In this document: one piece after another, positions 44,029-53,597 of the stretch | Layout: each line of letters opens with the position of its first letter | Position numbering within the stretch: position 1 is the stretch's first letter | From: an uncultured Lentibacter sp. | GTDB lineage: Bacteria; Pseudomonadota; Alphaproteobacteria; Rhodobacterales; Rhodobacteraceae | DNA: 64,000 nt | Direction: 5' to 3' | Assembly: GCA_947497495.1 (NCBI GenBank) | Contig: CANMGT010000005.1 | Location: forward strand, 146,396-210,395 | Program-made: the position numbers and the translations under genes | The notes under the pieces: model-generated | The model's input: only the letters and a program-made list of their open reading frames with translations | What the model was told of the DNA's origin: nothing | Database searches by the model: none

Positions 44029-45122
44029 CCGTCTTCCTTGTGCAAAATGAGCCCCCAAGCCAGCAAAACCGAGGCTGCGGGAGGCGCCCATGCGGCGAGC
44101 ATTACGGGAATCTGCCCGTTCTCCCCCAGCACCTGCGCGAAATTTCGGATGTAGTAAAGCCCGAAGCCAAGCAAAACCGAGGCCAAAACAGCCGTGCCCG
44201 TGCCGCCGCCGCGCGCGTGGCGCATGGTAAAGGCCGCGCCCACCAAGACCATGGCAACCAGAAACAGCGGCTGGGCCAGCTCCATCTGCATCCAGATAGA
44301 GTGGCGTTGCGTTGAAAAGCCAGCTTGCTTGAGCTGTGCGATAAACGCTGGCAGATCCCAGATCGAGATTGCATTGGGCGCGCCAAAACTTTCGCGAATA
44401 CGCTCTTGCGTGAGGGTCGAGGGGAAATTCAGCTGCGGGCTGTGGGTTACATTGGCTTCAGGGTTAAGCCCCGAAGCGAGAGGCCAGACTGTCGCATCTG
44501 TCAACTCCCAAGCTCCGGTGACAAGCCGTGCCTCGCGCGCTTCGATACGCTTGAGCGGCCCGCCGCTCGGGGCATAGGCAAGGAAAGTCACGTCAAACAA
44601 AACGGTCGCATCCGGGTTCGCGGATGCGGCGCGGATAACCGTCTGGCCTTCGACGCCGCCTTGGCGCAACCAGAGCCCTTCAGCGGAGATAGACAGCACG
44701 TCAGCGCCGCCTTGGCGGTAACTCTGGCTCAAGTCGTGATAGCCTTTGGAGGTTGCCGCGACTATCGGGTTGAACACGGCAACCACGACGACGCCGATCA
44801 AAAACGAGACGGCGACAGGCGCGATCAAGGCCCTGAGCGCCGAGCGCCCCGCTGCGCGTACAACCACAAGCTCGCTGGAACGTGCCAAGCCAAGAAACAA
44901 GGCTATCGTAGAGAGGATCATCACGAGCGGCAGAATCTGGTAGAGCCCCTGCGGCACGTTGAGCAGCGTAAGCTGGACAAGCCCGCCAAAGCTGACGTCA
45001 AACGACTGGAACCGCCGCACCTGGTCAACCAGCTCAACCAAAGCCTGCAGCACAAAGAAGGCCGCCAAAAGCCCAAAGAACGACAGCAGGAATTTGCGGA
45101 CAAAGTAAAAATGCAGCTTCAT
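44025..45122 (-). CDS. lptG: LPS export ABC transporter permease LptG
   Basis: This 365-residue permease of the YjgP/YjgQ family has three N-terminal membrane segments, a periplasmic jellyroll (about 130-260) and three C-terminal segments. With LptF and the ATPase LptB it extracts LPS from the inner membrane. The order lptF-lptG-lptD, with four-base overlaps, supports the assignment of the second permease as LptG. Confidence 0.93.
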   Translation of the reverse strand: MKLHFYFVRKFLLSFFGLLAAFFVLQALVELVDQVRRFQSFDVSFGGLVQLTLLNVPQGLYQILPLVMILSTIALFLGLARSSELVVVRAAGRSALRALIAPVAVSFLIGVVVVAVFNPIVAATSKGYHDLSQSYRQGGADVLSISAEGLWLRQGGVEGQTVIRAASANPDATVLFDVTFLAYAPSGGPLKRIEAREARLVTGAWELTDATVWPLASGLNPEANVTHSPQLNFPSTLTQERIRESFGAPNAISIWDLPAFIAQLKQAGFSTQRHSIWMQMELAQPLFLVAMVLVGAAFTMRHARGGGTGTAVLASVLLGFGLYYIRNFAQVLGENGQIPVMLAAWAPPAASVLLAWGLILHKEDG

Positions 45123-46255
45123 GCGAGCGCCGCCTTCCTGCGCCGCATGGCCTTGAGGGACGGCAGTTGCCCCGCAGTTCGCGCCAACAAAAGGGCCGTA
45201 ATGAGCAGGCCTGAAAGGGACGGCACATAGAGCAGGATATAACGTGATGGAGCCCGCAAGACTTGCTCCGCCATGATGCCCTCAAGCACCTTCAAGAGCA
45301 CAAGAAGGATCACCGCCACCATGATCTGGCGCCAGATTCCAAATCGAGAAAAACCGCCAGAGAGAAGCGTCGCAAACCCAAGTAAAACGGCGGCTATTGC
45401 AAACAGAGGCTGCGCAAAACGGGCATGAAGCTCTTCTGCGAAAATTCCCGTTGAGACACCTGTCTGCACTTGGATGTGCACAGGCGTCGCCAGCAATGCG
45501 CCGGTTGTGAAGTGCTTGATCAGCGGTTTGACAACCCTGTCTTTCTTGAGGAAGCCGCTGATATTATAAGACAGGTCAGCAAAATGCGTCGTCGAAAGCC
45601 GCCCTTTGGCGTGCTCAAGGCGCTGTGTAAGCCCGTCGACCATCACAAGGCTCGGCCCTGTGTCGGTGCGCACAAGGTAAGCCTTTTGCGCCGTGTAAGT
45701 CACGCTTTCTGCGGGGTTTGTGCGGTTGGACATGAAGACGTCATTCATCTGCCCGTCATCGGTTATTTCGCGGATGTAAAACGTGACTCCCGTTGTCGGG
45801 TGCAAAAACGTGCCTTCCGTCAGCAGCCTTGCGGTGATGTTGCTGGAAATTTCGCTTTCGCGCAGCTTAAGTTGCTTGAGCGACGTGGGCACCAGAAAGT
45901 TTGTCAGCGCCGACATCAAAAGCGCCACGATGATCCCAAAGAACAGCACCGGCCGTGCCATGCGCCAAGGGCTGAAGCCAGTGCTCTGGATGACCGTCAG
46001 CTCGCTCTCTGCACTCAGCCGATTGGTGACAAAAAGCGTTGCCGCAAAGGCCGCGATGGGCAGCACCAGCAAAATAACGGAGGGCAGCGTGAGCGCGGCG
46101 AACTCGGCAAAGACAACAGCGTTCTGCCCGTCGCCGATCAGCCTGTCAAACAGGCTCACAGCCCGGTTGATCCAGTAGATAGACACCAGAACAAGCGCGA
46201 AAAAGCCGAAAAGAACCATGAGCTGTGACAGCAAATAGCGGTCAAATCTGGCCAC
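45119..46255 (-). CDS. lptF: LPS export ABC transporter permease LptF
   Basis: This 378-residue YjgP/YjgQ permease begins MARFDRYLLSQLMVLFGFFAL and has the same 3+3 membrane-segment layout with a central periplasmic domain. SAESELTVIQSTGFSPWRMARPV is the coupling-helix region facing LptB. It heads the minus-strand envelope block and is divergent from pepA across a 146-base promoter region. Confidence 0.94.
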   Translation of the reverse strand: MARFDRYLLSQLMVLFGFFALVLVSIYWINRAVSLFDRLIGDGQNAVVFAEFAALTLPSVILLVLPIAAFAATLFVTNRLSAESELTVIQSTGFSPWRMARPVLFFGIIVALLMSALTNFLVPTSLKQLKLRESEISSNITARLLTEGTFLHPTTGVTFYIREITDDGQMNDVFMSNRTNPAESVTYTAQKAYLVRTDTGPSLVMVDGLTQRLEHAKGRLSTTHFADLSYNISGFLKKDRVVKPLIKHFTTGALLATPVHIQVQTGVSTGIFAEELHARFAQPLFAIAAVLLGFATLLSGGFSRFGIWRQIMVAVILLVLLKVLEGIMAEQVLRAPSRYILLYVPSLSGLLITALLLARTAGQLPSLKAMRRRKAALA

Positions 46256-46401
46256 GAAACCCCCCCGGTTCTCTGCGTTCTTTTGGCGTTCTTACAGTAT
46301 TCTTACGGCGACTTTATAGGAAATCAGCAACGGGCGTAAACTGCTATCTGGTCAATATGTAGTAGGCGGGCTACGACTATGCGCAACAACAGGAGAATAT
46401 C

Positions 46402-47871
46402 ATGAGCAAATTGGCAGAATTCCGCTTTACCGAACTTGATCTGGACGCTTTGGCGACAGCAGAAGGCCGCGTTGCCATTGTAGTGGGGTCAGATGGCTTG
46501 CTGGGCAAGGCTGGCCCGCGTGTCAACCGCCTCACCAAAGGCGCGTTGAAACGGCTGATCGAAAGCGAGCGCTTTGAGAAGGCAAAAGAAGGCGAGGTTA
46601 TCACCCTTGGCTATCCGACAGGGATGGCGGCAGAGGCGGTTGACGTTCTCAAGCTCACGCGCACCGCCAAACACGACAGCGCCCGCAAGGCCGGCGTTGC
46701 TTTGGCCAAGGCCAAGGGCGAAGCGGCCCTGACGCTTTGTCTTGCAAACCTGCCGCGCGCTTCCGAAATTGTGATGGGGCTCGCGCTGCGGCTTTACCGC
46801 TTCACACCCCACAAAACCGAAGAAGACAAAGCCCAAGGTGCGATCACGGTGGCGTGCCCGAAGCCTGACGAGCTGGAAGCCGCCTGCGCGCAGCCTCTGG
46901 CCATCGCAGGCGGCGTGCATTTCACCCGCGATCTGGTTAACGAGCCTGCCAACGTGCTGACAACATCGGAGTTTGCGAGCCGCCTTGAAGCGCTTGCGCC
47001 GCTTGGCCTCACAGTGAAGGTGCTTGATGAACCAGAGCTTGCCGAACTCGGGATGCACAGCCTTCTGAGCGTCGGCCACGGCAGCGCCAGCCCCTCAAAA
47101 GTTGTCATCATGGAGTGGATGGGCGGCGAAAAAGGCGCAGCCCCTGTGGCGCTTGTCGGCAAGGGCGTTGTGTTTGACACAGGTGGCATTTCCCTCAAAC
47201 CCGCGGCTGGCATGGAAGACATGACAATGGACATGGGCGGCGCGGGCACGGTTGCGGGCGCTATGCAGGCTATCGCGGCGCGCAAAGCCAAGGCCAATGT
47301 TGTCGGCATTGTCGGCCTCGTGGAAAACATGCCTTCCGATCGTGCCACGCGCCCCGGTGATGTGGTGACATCCATGAAGGGCGACACCATCGAGGTGATC
47401 AACACCGACGCAGAAGGCCGCCTCGTGCTTTGCGACATCATGTGGCACGTGCAGGAAGCCTATAAGCCTGCTGCCATGGTTGATCTGGCGACGCTCACAG
47501 GCGCGGTTGTGGTGGCTTTGGGCCATGAAAACACAGGCGTTTATTCCAACGATGACAGCCTGTGCAACAGCTTCCTCAAGGCCGCGGCCAGCGAGGGTGA
47601 GGGCGCGTGGCGGATGCCGCTTGGCCAAGCCTACGCAGACCAGCTCAAAAGCCGGATTGCCGATGTGAAAAACGTCGGCGGGCGTGCGGCAGGCTCTGTG
47701 ACAGCTGCCGAGTTCCTCAAGCGGTTCGTCAAAGACGGCCAGCCGTGGATTCACCTCGACATCGCGGGCACGGCCAGCACCAAAGCTGCCTCGGCCTTTG
47801 CGCCCGTTGGGGCGACGGGCTGGGGTGTCATGGCGCTCAACCGTCTGATCGCTGACAACTTCGAGGGCTGA
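46402..47871 (+). CDS. pepA: Leucyl aminopeptidase
   Basis: This 489-residue M17 dizinc aminopeptidase releases N-terminal residues from peptides and can act as a DNA-binding protein in some bacteria. The C-terminal catalytic domain contains GKGVVFDTGGISLKP, the signature NTDAEGRLVLCD (metal ligands Asp and Glu) and DLATLTGAVVVALG. AGGAG lies upstream of the ATG. It is followed after 4 bases by holC, a common alphaproteobacterial pair. Confidence 0.96.
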   Translation: MSKLAEFRFTELDLDALATAEGRVAIVVGSDGLLGKAGPRVNRLTKGALKRLIESERFEKAKEGEVITLGYPTGMAAEAVDVLKLTRTAKHDSARKAGVALAKAKGEAALTLCLANLPRASEIVMGLALRLYRFTPHKTEEDKAQGAITVACPKPDELEAACAQPLAIAGGVHFTRDLVNEPANVLTTSEFASRLEALAPLGLTVKVLDEPELAELGMHSLLSVGHGSASPSKVVIMEWMGGEKGAAPVALVGKGVVFDTGGISLKPAAGMEDMTMDMGGAGTVAGAMQAIAARKAKANVVGIVGLVENMPSDRATRPGDVVTSMKGDTIEVINTDAEGRLVLCDIMWHVQEAYKPAAMVDLATLTGAVVVALGHENTGVYSNDDSLCNSFLKAAASEGEGAWRMPLGQAYADQLKSRIADVKNVGGRAAGSVTAAEFLKRFVKDGQPWIHLDIAGTASTKAASAFAPVGATGWGVMALNRLIADNFEG

Positions 47872-47875
47872 ACGC

Positions 47876-48340
47876 ATGGGCAAAGTGATGTTTTACCACC
47901 TGACACAGCGGCCGCTTGAAGCAGCGCTGCCTCAGTTGCTTGACGCATCACTTGGCCGTGGCTGGCGTGTTGCTGTGCGCGGCCCCGAGCCTGCCCGCCT
48001 CGCGTGGCTTGACGAAAAGTTGTGGCAGGGGCCGGACGAGCGGTTCCTGCCGCACGGGCTTGCGGGCGGGGCGCATGATGCACTCCAGCCGGTGTTGCTG
48101 ACAACCGGTGAGGCGGGCAACGACCCCGCCTGCCTGATGGCGATCGACGGGGCAGCTGTCAGCGCTGACGAAGTCAACACCCTTGAGCGCGTTTGCATCT
48201 TGTTCAACGAGTTTGAAGACGGTGCAGTCGCCCATGCGCGCACTCAATGGAAAGCGCTCACAGAGGCGGGCTGCGCGGCGGAATACTGGTCTGAAGCCAG
48301 CGGACGCTGGGAAAAGAAAGCCGAAAGCGCAGCAAGTTAA
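47876..48340 (+). CDS. holC: DNA polymerase III subunit chi
   Basis: This 154-residue chi subunit of the clamp-loader complex contacts SSB. The pattern MGKVMFYHLTQRPLEAALPQLLDASLGRGWRVAVRG, LDEKLWQGPDERFLPHGLAGG and the C-terminal RTQWKALTEAGCAAEYWSE match the family. It sits directly after pepA and is co-transcribed with it. Confidence 0.93.
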   Translation: MGKVMFYHLTQRPLEAALPQLLDASLGRGWRVAVRGPEPARLAWLDEKLWQGPDERFLPHGLAGGAHDALQPVLLTTGEAGNDPACLMAIDGAAVSADEVNTLERVCILFNEFEDGAVAHARTQWKALTEAGCAAEYWSEASGRWEKKAESAAS

Positions 48341-48349
48341 GCCTGCGAC

Positions 48350-49234
48350 TTAGGCCAGTAACGCGGCCAAGCCTTCCGGCGCGGCTTCAGACACTTCAAG
48401 AATCAGCGCACGGCCCTGATCTACCTCTGTCTCAAACGGCGCAACCAGAGTGCCGGCCTCAAGCGCTGCGCTGACAAGCACGCGGTGGCCGAGCAACACG
48501 CCATAGCCCGCGACAGCATCTGCCAGCGCCAAGGCATAAAGCGAATAGCGCGCGCTTTGCTGGTCTTGAGGGGCTTCAAAACCCGCCGCTTGCGCCCAAA
48601 CAGCCCAGTCATTTTGCCAGCTTTCGTCGTGGAGCAAGACTTCATGTTGCAGGTCTTGCGGGCGCTTCAACCGTGCTGCCACAGCGGGCGCGCAAACAGG
48701 AAAAAGCGCGTCGCTGGCCAAAACGGTTTCGCGCGGCTGACCAGAGGGCTGATCTGTCGGCTGATCTGAGGGTTGGCGCAAAAACAGGCTGCACTCAAAA
48801 CCCGTGCGCGACACATCAGGCGCGGTCTCCAGGGCGTAAACCGACAGGCTGACAGCGCCCAAGGCCGCCCGCAACTTTGGCAGGCGCGGCTGGAGCCAGA
48901 GCTGCGCGATGCTTGGCAGTGTGGCAATACTGACAGCGCGCTTGGGGTTAAACCCTTTGAGAATGTCTGTCGCGGCTGACAGCTCGTCAAAAGCCCGCGC
49001 CAGCGGCGCTGCCAGCGCGCGGCCCTCTTGGGTCAGAACAACACCCTGCGCGCGCCGCGCAAACAAGAGCGTTCCGGCCCAGCCCTCAAGCGTCTTGATT
49101 TGCTGCGAGACAGCCCCAGCGGTGACCGAAAGTTCGTCAGCAGCTTTGGTAAAGCTGCCCAAACGGGCGGCAGCTTCAAAGGCACGCAAGGCGTTCAGTG
49201 GCGGGCCTTTGGGGCGGGGTGGAGAGACGCTCAT
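48350..49234 (-). CDS. LysR family transcriptional regulator (GcvA-like)
   Basis: This 294-residue LysR protein has its N-terminal winged helix at about 10-70 (LGSFTKAADELSVTAGAVSQQIKTLEGW, the GcvA/AmpR-like subgroup) and an effector domain after residue 95. It is divergent from an SHMT-like PLP enzyme with a 124-base gap, so that enzyme is the likely target. ATG 49234 starts the conserved N-terminus; a frame to 49576 covers the divergent gene and is spurious. Confidence 0.9.
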   Translation of the reverse strand: MSVSPPRPKGPPLNALRAFEAAARLGSFTKAADELSVTAGAVSQQIKTLEGWAGTLLFARRAQGVVLTQEGRALAAPLARAFDELSAATDILKGFNPKRAVSIATLPSIAQLWLQPRLPKLRAALGAVSLSVYALETAPDVSRTGFECSLFLRQPSDQPTDQPSGQPRETVLASDALFPVCAPAVAARLKRPQDLQHEVLLHDESWQNDWAVWAQAAGFEAPQDQQSARYSLYALALADAVAGYGVLLGHRVLVSAALEAGTLVAPFETEVDQGRALILEVSEAAPEGLAALLA

Positions 49235-49245
49235 GTTTTCTAGCC

Positions 49246-49258
49246 TTAGAGAAACTAA
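49246..49258. promoter_or_regulatory. T-N11-A dyad, likely LysR site
   Basis: TTAGAGAAACTAA has the arms TTAG and CTAA and fits the LysR box T-N11-A. It lies 12 bases upstream of the LysR start and 101 bases before the divergent PLP-enzyme gene. Autoregulation is expected from this position. Confidence 0.5.
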
Positions 49259-49358
49259 ACATACATTAGCGTCTTTCTGGTTTGCAGCAAACCGCTTCCT
49301 ACAGCAAGCTGGGGGCAACAAGGCAAAGGCGAAACACACTGAGTAAAGGCGGCAAAAC

Positions 49359-50678
49359 ATGACTTTGGCAAAACGAAACTGGGTTCCGGAGGCCTGCGAA
49401 GCACTGGTGCAGCGCGTGGCGGGCGAGGCCGAACAGCAGACGAGCGCTGCTCTGATGGCGCGCATCGAAGCCTTGGCGACGGCGAATAAGCAGATCCACG
49501 AGCGCGATTGCTTTAACCTGAACCCCGCCACCAACGTGATGAACCCGCGTGCAGAGGCGCTGCTGGCGTCCGGCATTGGCTCGCGGCCGTCGCTTGGCTA
49601 TCCGGGGGATAAATACGAGATGGGGCTTGAGGCGATCGAAGAGATCGAGGTGATCGCCGCCGCGCTCGCCGCCGAAGTCTTCGAGGCCAGGTTCGCCGAA
49701 ATTCGCGTGCCGTCAGGGGCCATCGCGAACCTCTACGCCTTCATGGCAACATGCAAACCGGGCGATACGATCATCGCGCCGCCCGCCAGCATCGGCGGCC
49801 ATGTTACACACCACGCGGCGGGGTGTGCGGGGCTTTATGGGCTGCGCTCGCTGCCGGCACCTGTGTTGGCGGACGGCTATACCGTCGACGTTACCGCGCT
49901 GTGCGCGCTGGCAAAGGCAGAAAAACCCAAGCTGATCACGCTTGGGGGGTCGCTCAACCTTGTGGAACACCCCGTTGCCGAGGTGCGGGCGATCGCGGAT
50001 GAGATCGGCGCGAAGCTTTTGTTTGACGCGGCGCACCAATGCGGGATCATCGCGGGCAAAGCGTGGAAAAACCCGCTTGCCGAGGGCGCTCACCTGATGA
50101 CGATGAGCACCTACAAAAGCCTTGGCGGGCCAGCAGGCGGGCTGATCGTGTCTAACGATGCCGAGATGGCCGAGCGGCTGGACGCCATCGCCTTTCCGGG
50201 GATGACCGCGAATTTTGACGCCGCAAAATCGGCGGCGCTTGCTGTTACCATGCTCGATTGGCGCGATCACGGACAGGCTTACGCTGCGCAGATGATCACG
50301 CTCAGCCAGCGGCTCGCAAACGAGCTTGGGGCGCTCGGGATGCCGGTGTTTGAGGGCACGTTCGGCGCCACACAGTCACACCAGTTTGCGCTTGAAGCCG
50401 CGCAGTTCGGCGGCGGGCAGGCGGCGTCAAAGACGCTGCGCAAAGCGGGCTTTCTGGCCTGCGGCATCGGCTTGCCGATTGAGGAGGTCGCGGGCGACAT
50501 GAACGGGCTGCGCATTGGCACGCCCGAACTGGCGCGCTGGGGCATGACGGCGGACGACATGCCGCGGCTCGCGGGGCTGGTTGGCAAAGCTCTGAGCGGC
50601 AACGACCCTTCGAGCTTGGCGCAGGAGGTGGCCGCCTGGCGCGCTACGTTTGACAGGCTGCATTTTGTGCACAGCTAA
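49359..50678 (+). CDS. SHMT-like PLP-dependent enzyme (fold type I)
   Basis: This 439-residue protein of the serine hydroxymethyltransferase/threonine aldolase superfamily has the PLP lysine in TMSTYKSLGGPAGG (Lys253), corresponding to the TTTHKTLRGPRGG of GlyA, and the PLP-ring contact DAAHQCG (Asp223). SRPSLGYPGDKYEMG resembles the GlyA tip of the active site. It differs from canonical GlyA and has its own divergent LysR regulator. A catabolic aldolase or 2-methylserine hydroxymethyltransferase-like role is possible. The reaction is not established. Confidence 0.78.
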   Translation: MTLAKRNWVPEACEALVQRVAGEAEQQTSAALMARIEALATANKQIHERDCFNLNPATNVMNPRAEALLASGIGSRPSLGYPGDKYEMGLEAIEEIEVIAAALAAEVFEARFAEIRVPSGAIANLYAFMATCKPGDTIIAPPASIGGHVTHHAAGCAGLYGLRSLPAPVLADGYTVDVTALCALAKAEKPKLITLGGSLNLVEHPVAEVRAIADEIGAKLLFDAAHQCGIIAGKAWKNPLAEGAHLMTMSTYKSLGGPAGGLIVSNDAEMAERLDAIAFPGMTANFDAAKSAALAVTMLDWRDHGQAYAAQMITLSQRLANELGALGMPVFEGTFGATQSHQFALEAAQFGGGQAASKTLRKAGFLACGIGLPIEEVAGDMNGLRIGTPELARWGMTADDMPRLAGLVGKALSGNDPSSLAQEVAAWRATFDRLHFVHS

Positions 50679-50726
50679 GTTGCGGATTAAGACCCAGAGG
50701 CGTTTCGTGCGCTGCGCGCACGACCA

Positions 50727-50748
50727 GTTGGGGGGCTAGCCCCCCAAC
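50727..50748. repeat. GC-rich perfect palindrome after SHMT-like gene
   Basis: The arms GTTGGGGGGC and GCCCCCCAAC flank a central TA. The palindrome lies 48 bases after the PLP-enzyme stop and is followed by CCCCCAGGATATTTGTGAAG, a type of intergenic sequence common in Roseobacter genomes. It would form a very stable hairpin in either transcript. Confidence 0.65.
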
Positions 50749-50827
50749 CCCCCCAGGATATTTGTGAAGAGAAGAAAACTTTGAAGGCAAGAGAACTGTG
50801 CGTTAAGGTTTTGAAGGGGGCGAAATT

Positions 50828-50891
50828 GTATGCACGCGTTCTGCACGGATAGCTGCATAGAGAGCTGCATACCGTAGGCACTGCCGTTTTT
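50828..50891 (+). repeat. Dispersed intergenic repeat, copy 1
   Basis: The repeat begins GTATGCACGCGTTCTGCACG, then GA, continues with a variable GCTGCA-rich middle and ends GCATACCGTAGGCAC...GCCGTTTTT. A second copy lies at 59994-60058 on the minus strand. The first 22 bases and the 15-base GCATACCGTAGGCAC core are identical in the two. The terminal GTATGC and internal GCATAC can pair. This gap (50679-50937) contains no gene. Confidence 0.75.
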
Positions 50892-50937
50892 GGCCGTTAA
50901 GGCGGCTGGCCGCTAGGTTAAGGCTTTAGAGACAGTT

Positions 50938-52239
50938 TTAGACACCTAAGCGGTCGCGCATGGCATACCACGTCATCGCGAGCGTCAGCAGCGGGGTGCG
51001 AAAGGCTGCGCCGCCGGGGAAGGGTGTGCTGGGAATTTGGGACATGATGTCAAAGCTCTCGGCGCTTCCGGCGATCGCGTCCGCCATGAGCTTGCCCGCA
51101 TGTGTGGCCGTGCCGACGCCATGGCCTGAATAGCCCGATGCTGACAGAATGTTGGGGGCCAAACGCGCCAGATAGGGCAAGCGTTTCATCGTGATGGCGA
51201 GGGTGCCGCCCCAAGTGTAGTCAAACTTAACATCTTGAAGGTGCGGGAAAATTTCTGCCATTGGCTTGCGAACTGTGCTGTCGATGTCGGGGAATTTGTA
51301 GCCGTAACTTTCCCCGCCACCAAACAAAAGCCGCCCGTCATGAGAGAGACGAAAGTAGTTCACCACGAACTTGCTGTCGGCCACGGCGATGTCTTTTGTG
51401 AGGACGTTTGCGGCGCTTTCTCCGAGCGGTTCTGTTGCGGCGATGAAGTTGTTGATCGGCATTACACGCCCCGCAACACGCCGGTTGAGCCCGCCCAAAT
51501 AGCCGTTGCAGGCGAGAATCAGATGATCGGCTTCAACGCGCCCCGTGTCGCAACGGATTGTTAGGCTTTTTCCCTCTACAATGTGGTGCGCATGGGTGTT
51601 CTCGTAAAATCGCACGCCAGCTTTTTCACATGCCGCCGCAAGCCCGAGCGCATAGTTGAGTGGATGCAAATGCGCGGCGCCCATGTCGAGCGAGCCGCCT
51701 TTGTAGCGTGGTGAAGGGCAAAGCGCTTGCAGCTCGCCAGTGTCGAGCGGCTTGATATCAGCGTAACCATAACGGCTTTGCAAGTGCTCTACATAGGCGT
51801 GCTCATGGCGCACTTCGCTGTCATGCAAGCAGGCATGGGCAATACCAGGCTTTAGGTGACAGTCTATATTGTGCTTTGAAATCAGCCCTTTGACGAGGTC
51901 TTTTGCGTCTTCTGCGAGCTGCCAGAGCCTAAGCGCGCCGTCTTCGCCGACGAGTTTCTCAAGTCCGTCTTGCTCCATGCGCTGGCCAGAGCCGAGCTGC
52001 CCGCCGTTGCGCCCTGACGCACCAAAGCCTGCTTGGTGAGCCTCGATCAGGGCAACGTCAAAGCCGCGCTCGGCGAGGTGCAGTGCGGCTGAAAGGCCCG
52101 TGTAGCCGCTGCCGATAATGCAAACGTCGGCCTTGGTGTCACCGCGAAGTTGGGCTGCGGGTTCGCGCGCATGAGCTGTCGCCGCATACCAGCTTGGCGG
52201 GAAGGCGCCTTGGCTGTCGTTTGAGTAGAGCAGGTTCAT
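50938..52239 (-). CDS. puuB: FAD-dependent oxidoreductase, gamma-glutamylputrescine oxidase-like
   Basis: This 433-residue DAO-family flavoprotein has the dinucleotide-binding motif CIIGSGYTGLSAALHLAERGFDVALIEA (about 30-58) followed by GFGASGRNGGQLGSGQR, typical of PuuB. It would oxidise gamma-glutamyl-putrescine to the aldehyde with H2O2 release. ATG 52239 overlaps the stop of the upstream glutamine synthetase-like gene by four bases (ATGA), which strongly supports a joint pathway. Confidence 0.88.
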   Translation of the reverse strand: MNLLYSNDSQGAFPPSWYAATAHAREPAAQLRGDTKADVCIIGSGYTGLSAALHLAERGFDVALIEAHQAGFGASGRNGGQLGSGQRMEQDGLEKLVGEDGALRLWQLAEDAKDLVKGLISKHNIDCHLKPGIAHACLHDSEVRHEHAYVEHLQSRYGYADIKPLDTGELQALCPSPRYKGGSLDMGAAHLHPLNYALGLAAACEKAGVRFYENTHAHHIVEGKSLTIRCDTGRVEADHLILACNGYLGGLNRRVAGRVMPINNFIAATEPLGESAANVLTKDIAVADSKFVVNYFRLSHDGRLLFGGGESYGYKFPDIDSTVRKPMAEIFPHLQDVKFDYTWGGTLAITMKRLPYLARLAPNILSASGYSGHGVGTATHAGKLMADAIAGSAESFDIMSQIPSTPFPGGAAFRTPLLTLAMTWYAMRDRLGV

Positions 52240-53597
52240 ACGTTCAGCAGCAGGTGCTCGCGCTCCCATGGCGAGATGACTTGCAAAAACTCGTCGTATT
52301 CAGCCCGCTTCACGATTGAGTAGACGCGGGCGAACTCCGGCCCGAGAACCTTGTGCAAGGCCTCACTTTCATTAAACAAATCAAGTGCAGCCCCCATTTC
52401 ACGCGGGATATCCTCCTCACCTTCATAGGCGTCGCCTTTGAACTGTTTGTCTGGGCGTTTTTCCTCTTGCATACCGATAAGGCCGCAGGCGAGAGAGGCT
52501 GCAATCGCGAGGTATGGGTTACAGTCCATTCCGGCGAGGCGGTTCTCGACTCGGCGCGCAGCGGGGCTGGAAAGCGGCACGCGAATGCCGGTTGTGCGGT
52601 TGTCGCGGGCCCATTCGAGGTTGATTGGAGCGGCGTGGTCTTTCACGTAGCGGCGGTAGGAATTTACGTAGGGCGCGATTACGGCGATGGCGGCTGGCAT
52701 GTGGTTTTGCAACCCCGCAATGAAGTGGAAAAACGCATCGGTTTCGCCGCCTTGCGGGCCAGAGAAGATGTTCTGTCCGGTTTCGATATCAAGAATCGAG
52801 TGGTGAATATGCATCGCCGAGCCCGGTTCTTCCGCGATCGGCTTGGCCATGAATGTTGCGTAGCAATCGTGGCGCAGGGCCGCTTCGCGAATGAGGCGTT
52901 TGAAGTAGAAAACCTCGTCGGCAAGCTTCACGGGGTCGCCGTGTACAAGGTTGATCTCGAGCTGACCAGCGCCACCCTCCTGAGTGATCCCGTCGATCTC
53001 GAAGCCCTGCGCTTCCGCGAAGTCGTAGATGTCATCGATGACGGGGCCGAACTCGTCAACAGCTGTCATGGAATAGGCTTGGCGCGCGGCAGCCGGGCGG
53101 CCCGAGCGGCCCATCATAGGTTTGATTTTCTCAGCCGGATCAAGGTTACGGGCAACGAGAAAAAACTCCATCTCGGGGGCAACCACTGGTTCAAGCCCAA
53201 GCGCACGGTATTGCGCAACGACGTGTTTGAGAACGTTGCGAGGCGCAAATTCGACTGGTTTGTCGTGGCTGTCATAGGCGTCATGGATGACTTGCAAAGT
53301 CCAGTCGCCTGTCCAGGGTGCAGCGGTGGCTGTGCTCATGTCCGGCTTCAAAGTCATGTCACGTTCTATGAACCCGTCTTCCCCTGCGGCTTCGCCCCAA
53401 TCGCCTGTTATCGTTTGATAAAAGATCGAGTCGGGCAGGTGAAAATAGTCTTGGCGTGCAAACTTGCTGGCTGGTACGGCTTTACCGCGCGCGATGCCGG
53501 GCAAGTCAGAGATGATGCATTCAACCTCGTCCAGCCGACGGCCTTCAAGATATGCTTTGGCGCCCTCTGGCAGTTCTTCCATCCAGTTCTTTTTCAT
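52236..53597 (-). CDS. puuA: Glutamine synthetase family protein, gamma-glutamylputrescine synthetase-like
   Basis: This 453-residue GS-fold ATP-dependent ligase has EMEFFLVARNLDP (metal-binding Glu), GSAMHIHHSI (metal His) and NRTTGIRVP and RVENRLAGMDCNPYLAIAASLACG near the nucleotide and glutamate sites. It lacks the adenylylation-loop features of GlnA. It overlaps the amidotransferase gene upstream and the puuB-like gene downstream. A gamma-glutamylation of putrescine or another polyamine is likely; ethanolamine or methylamine are alternatives. Confidence 0.87.
   Translation of the reverse strand: MKKNWMEELPEGAKAYLEGRRLDEVECIISDLPGIARGKAVPASKFARQDYFHLPDSIFYQTITGDWGEAAGEDGFIERDMTLKPDMSTATAAPWTGDWTLQVIHDAYDSHDKPVEFAPRNVLKHVVAQYRALGLEPVVAPEMEFFLVARNLDPAEKIKPMMGRSGRPAAARQAYSMTAVDEFGPVIDDIYDFAEAQGFEIDGITQEGGAGQLEINLVHGDPVKLADEVFYFKRLIREAALRHDCYATFMAKPIAEEPGSAMHIHHSILDIETGQNIFSGPQGGETDAFFHFIAGLQNHMPAAIAVIAPYVNSYRRYVKDHAAPINLEWARDNRTTGIRVPLSSPAARRVENRLAGMDCNPYLAIAASLACGLIGMQEEKRPDKQFKGDAYEGEEDIPREMGAALDLFNESEALHKVLGPEFARVYSIVKRAEYDEFLQVISPWEREHLLLNV

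Noticed and set aside
48350..49576. Long version (408 residues) of the LysR protein
   Set aside because: The extra N-terminus runs through the divergent promoter region and into the neighbouring gene; the conserved helix-turn-helix begins just after ATG 49234.
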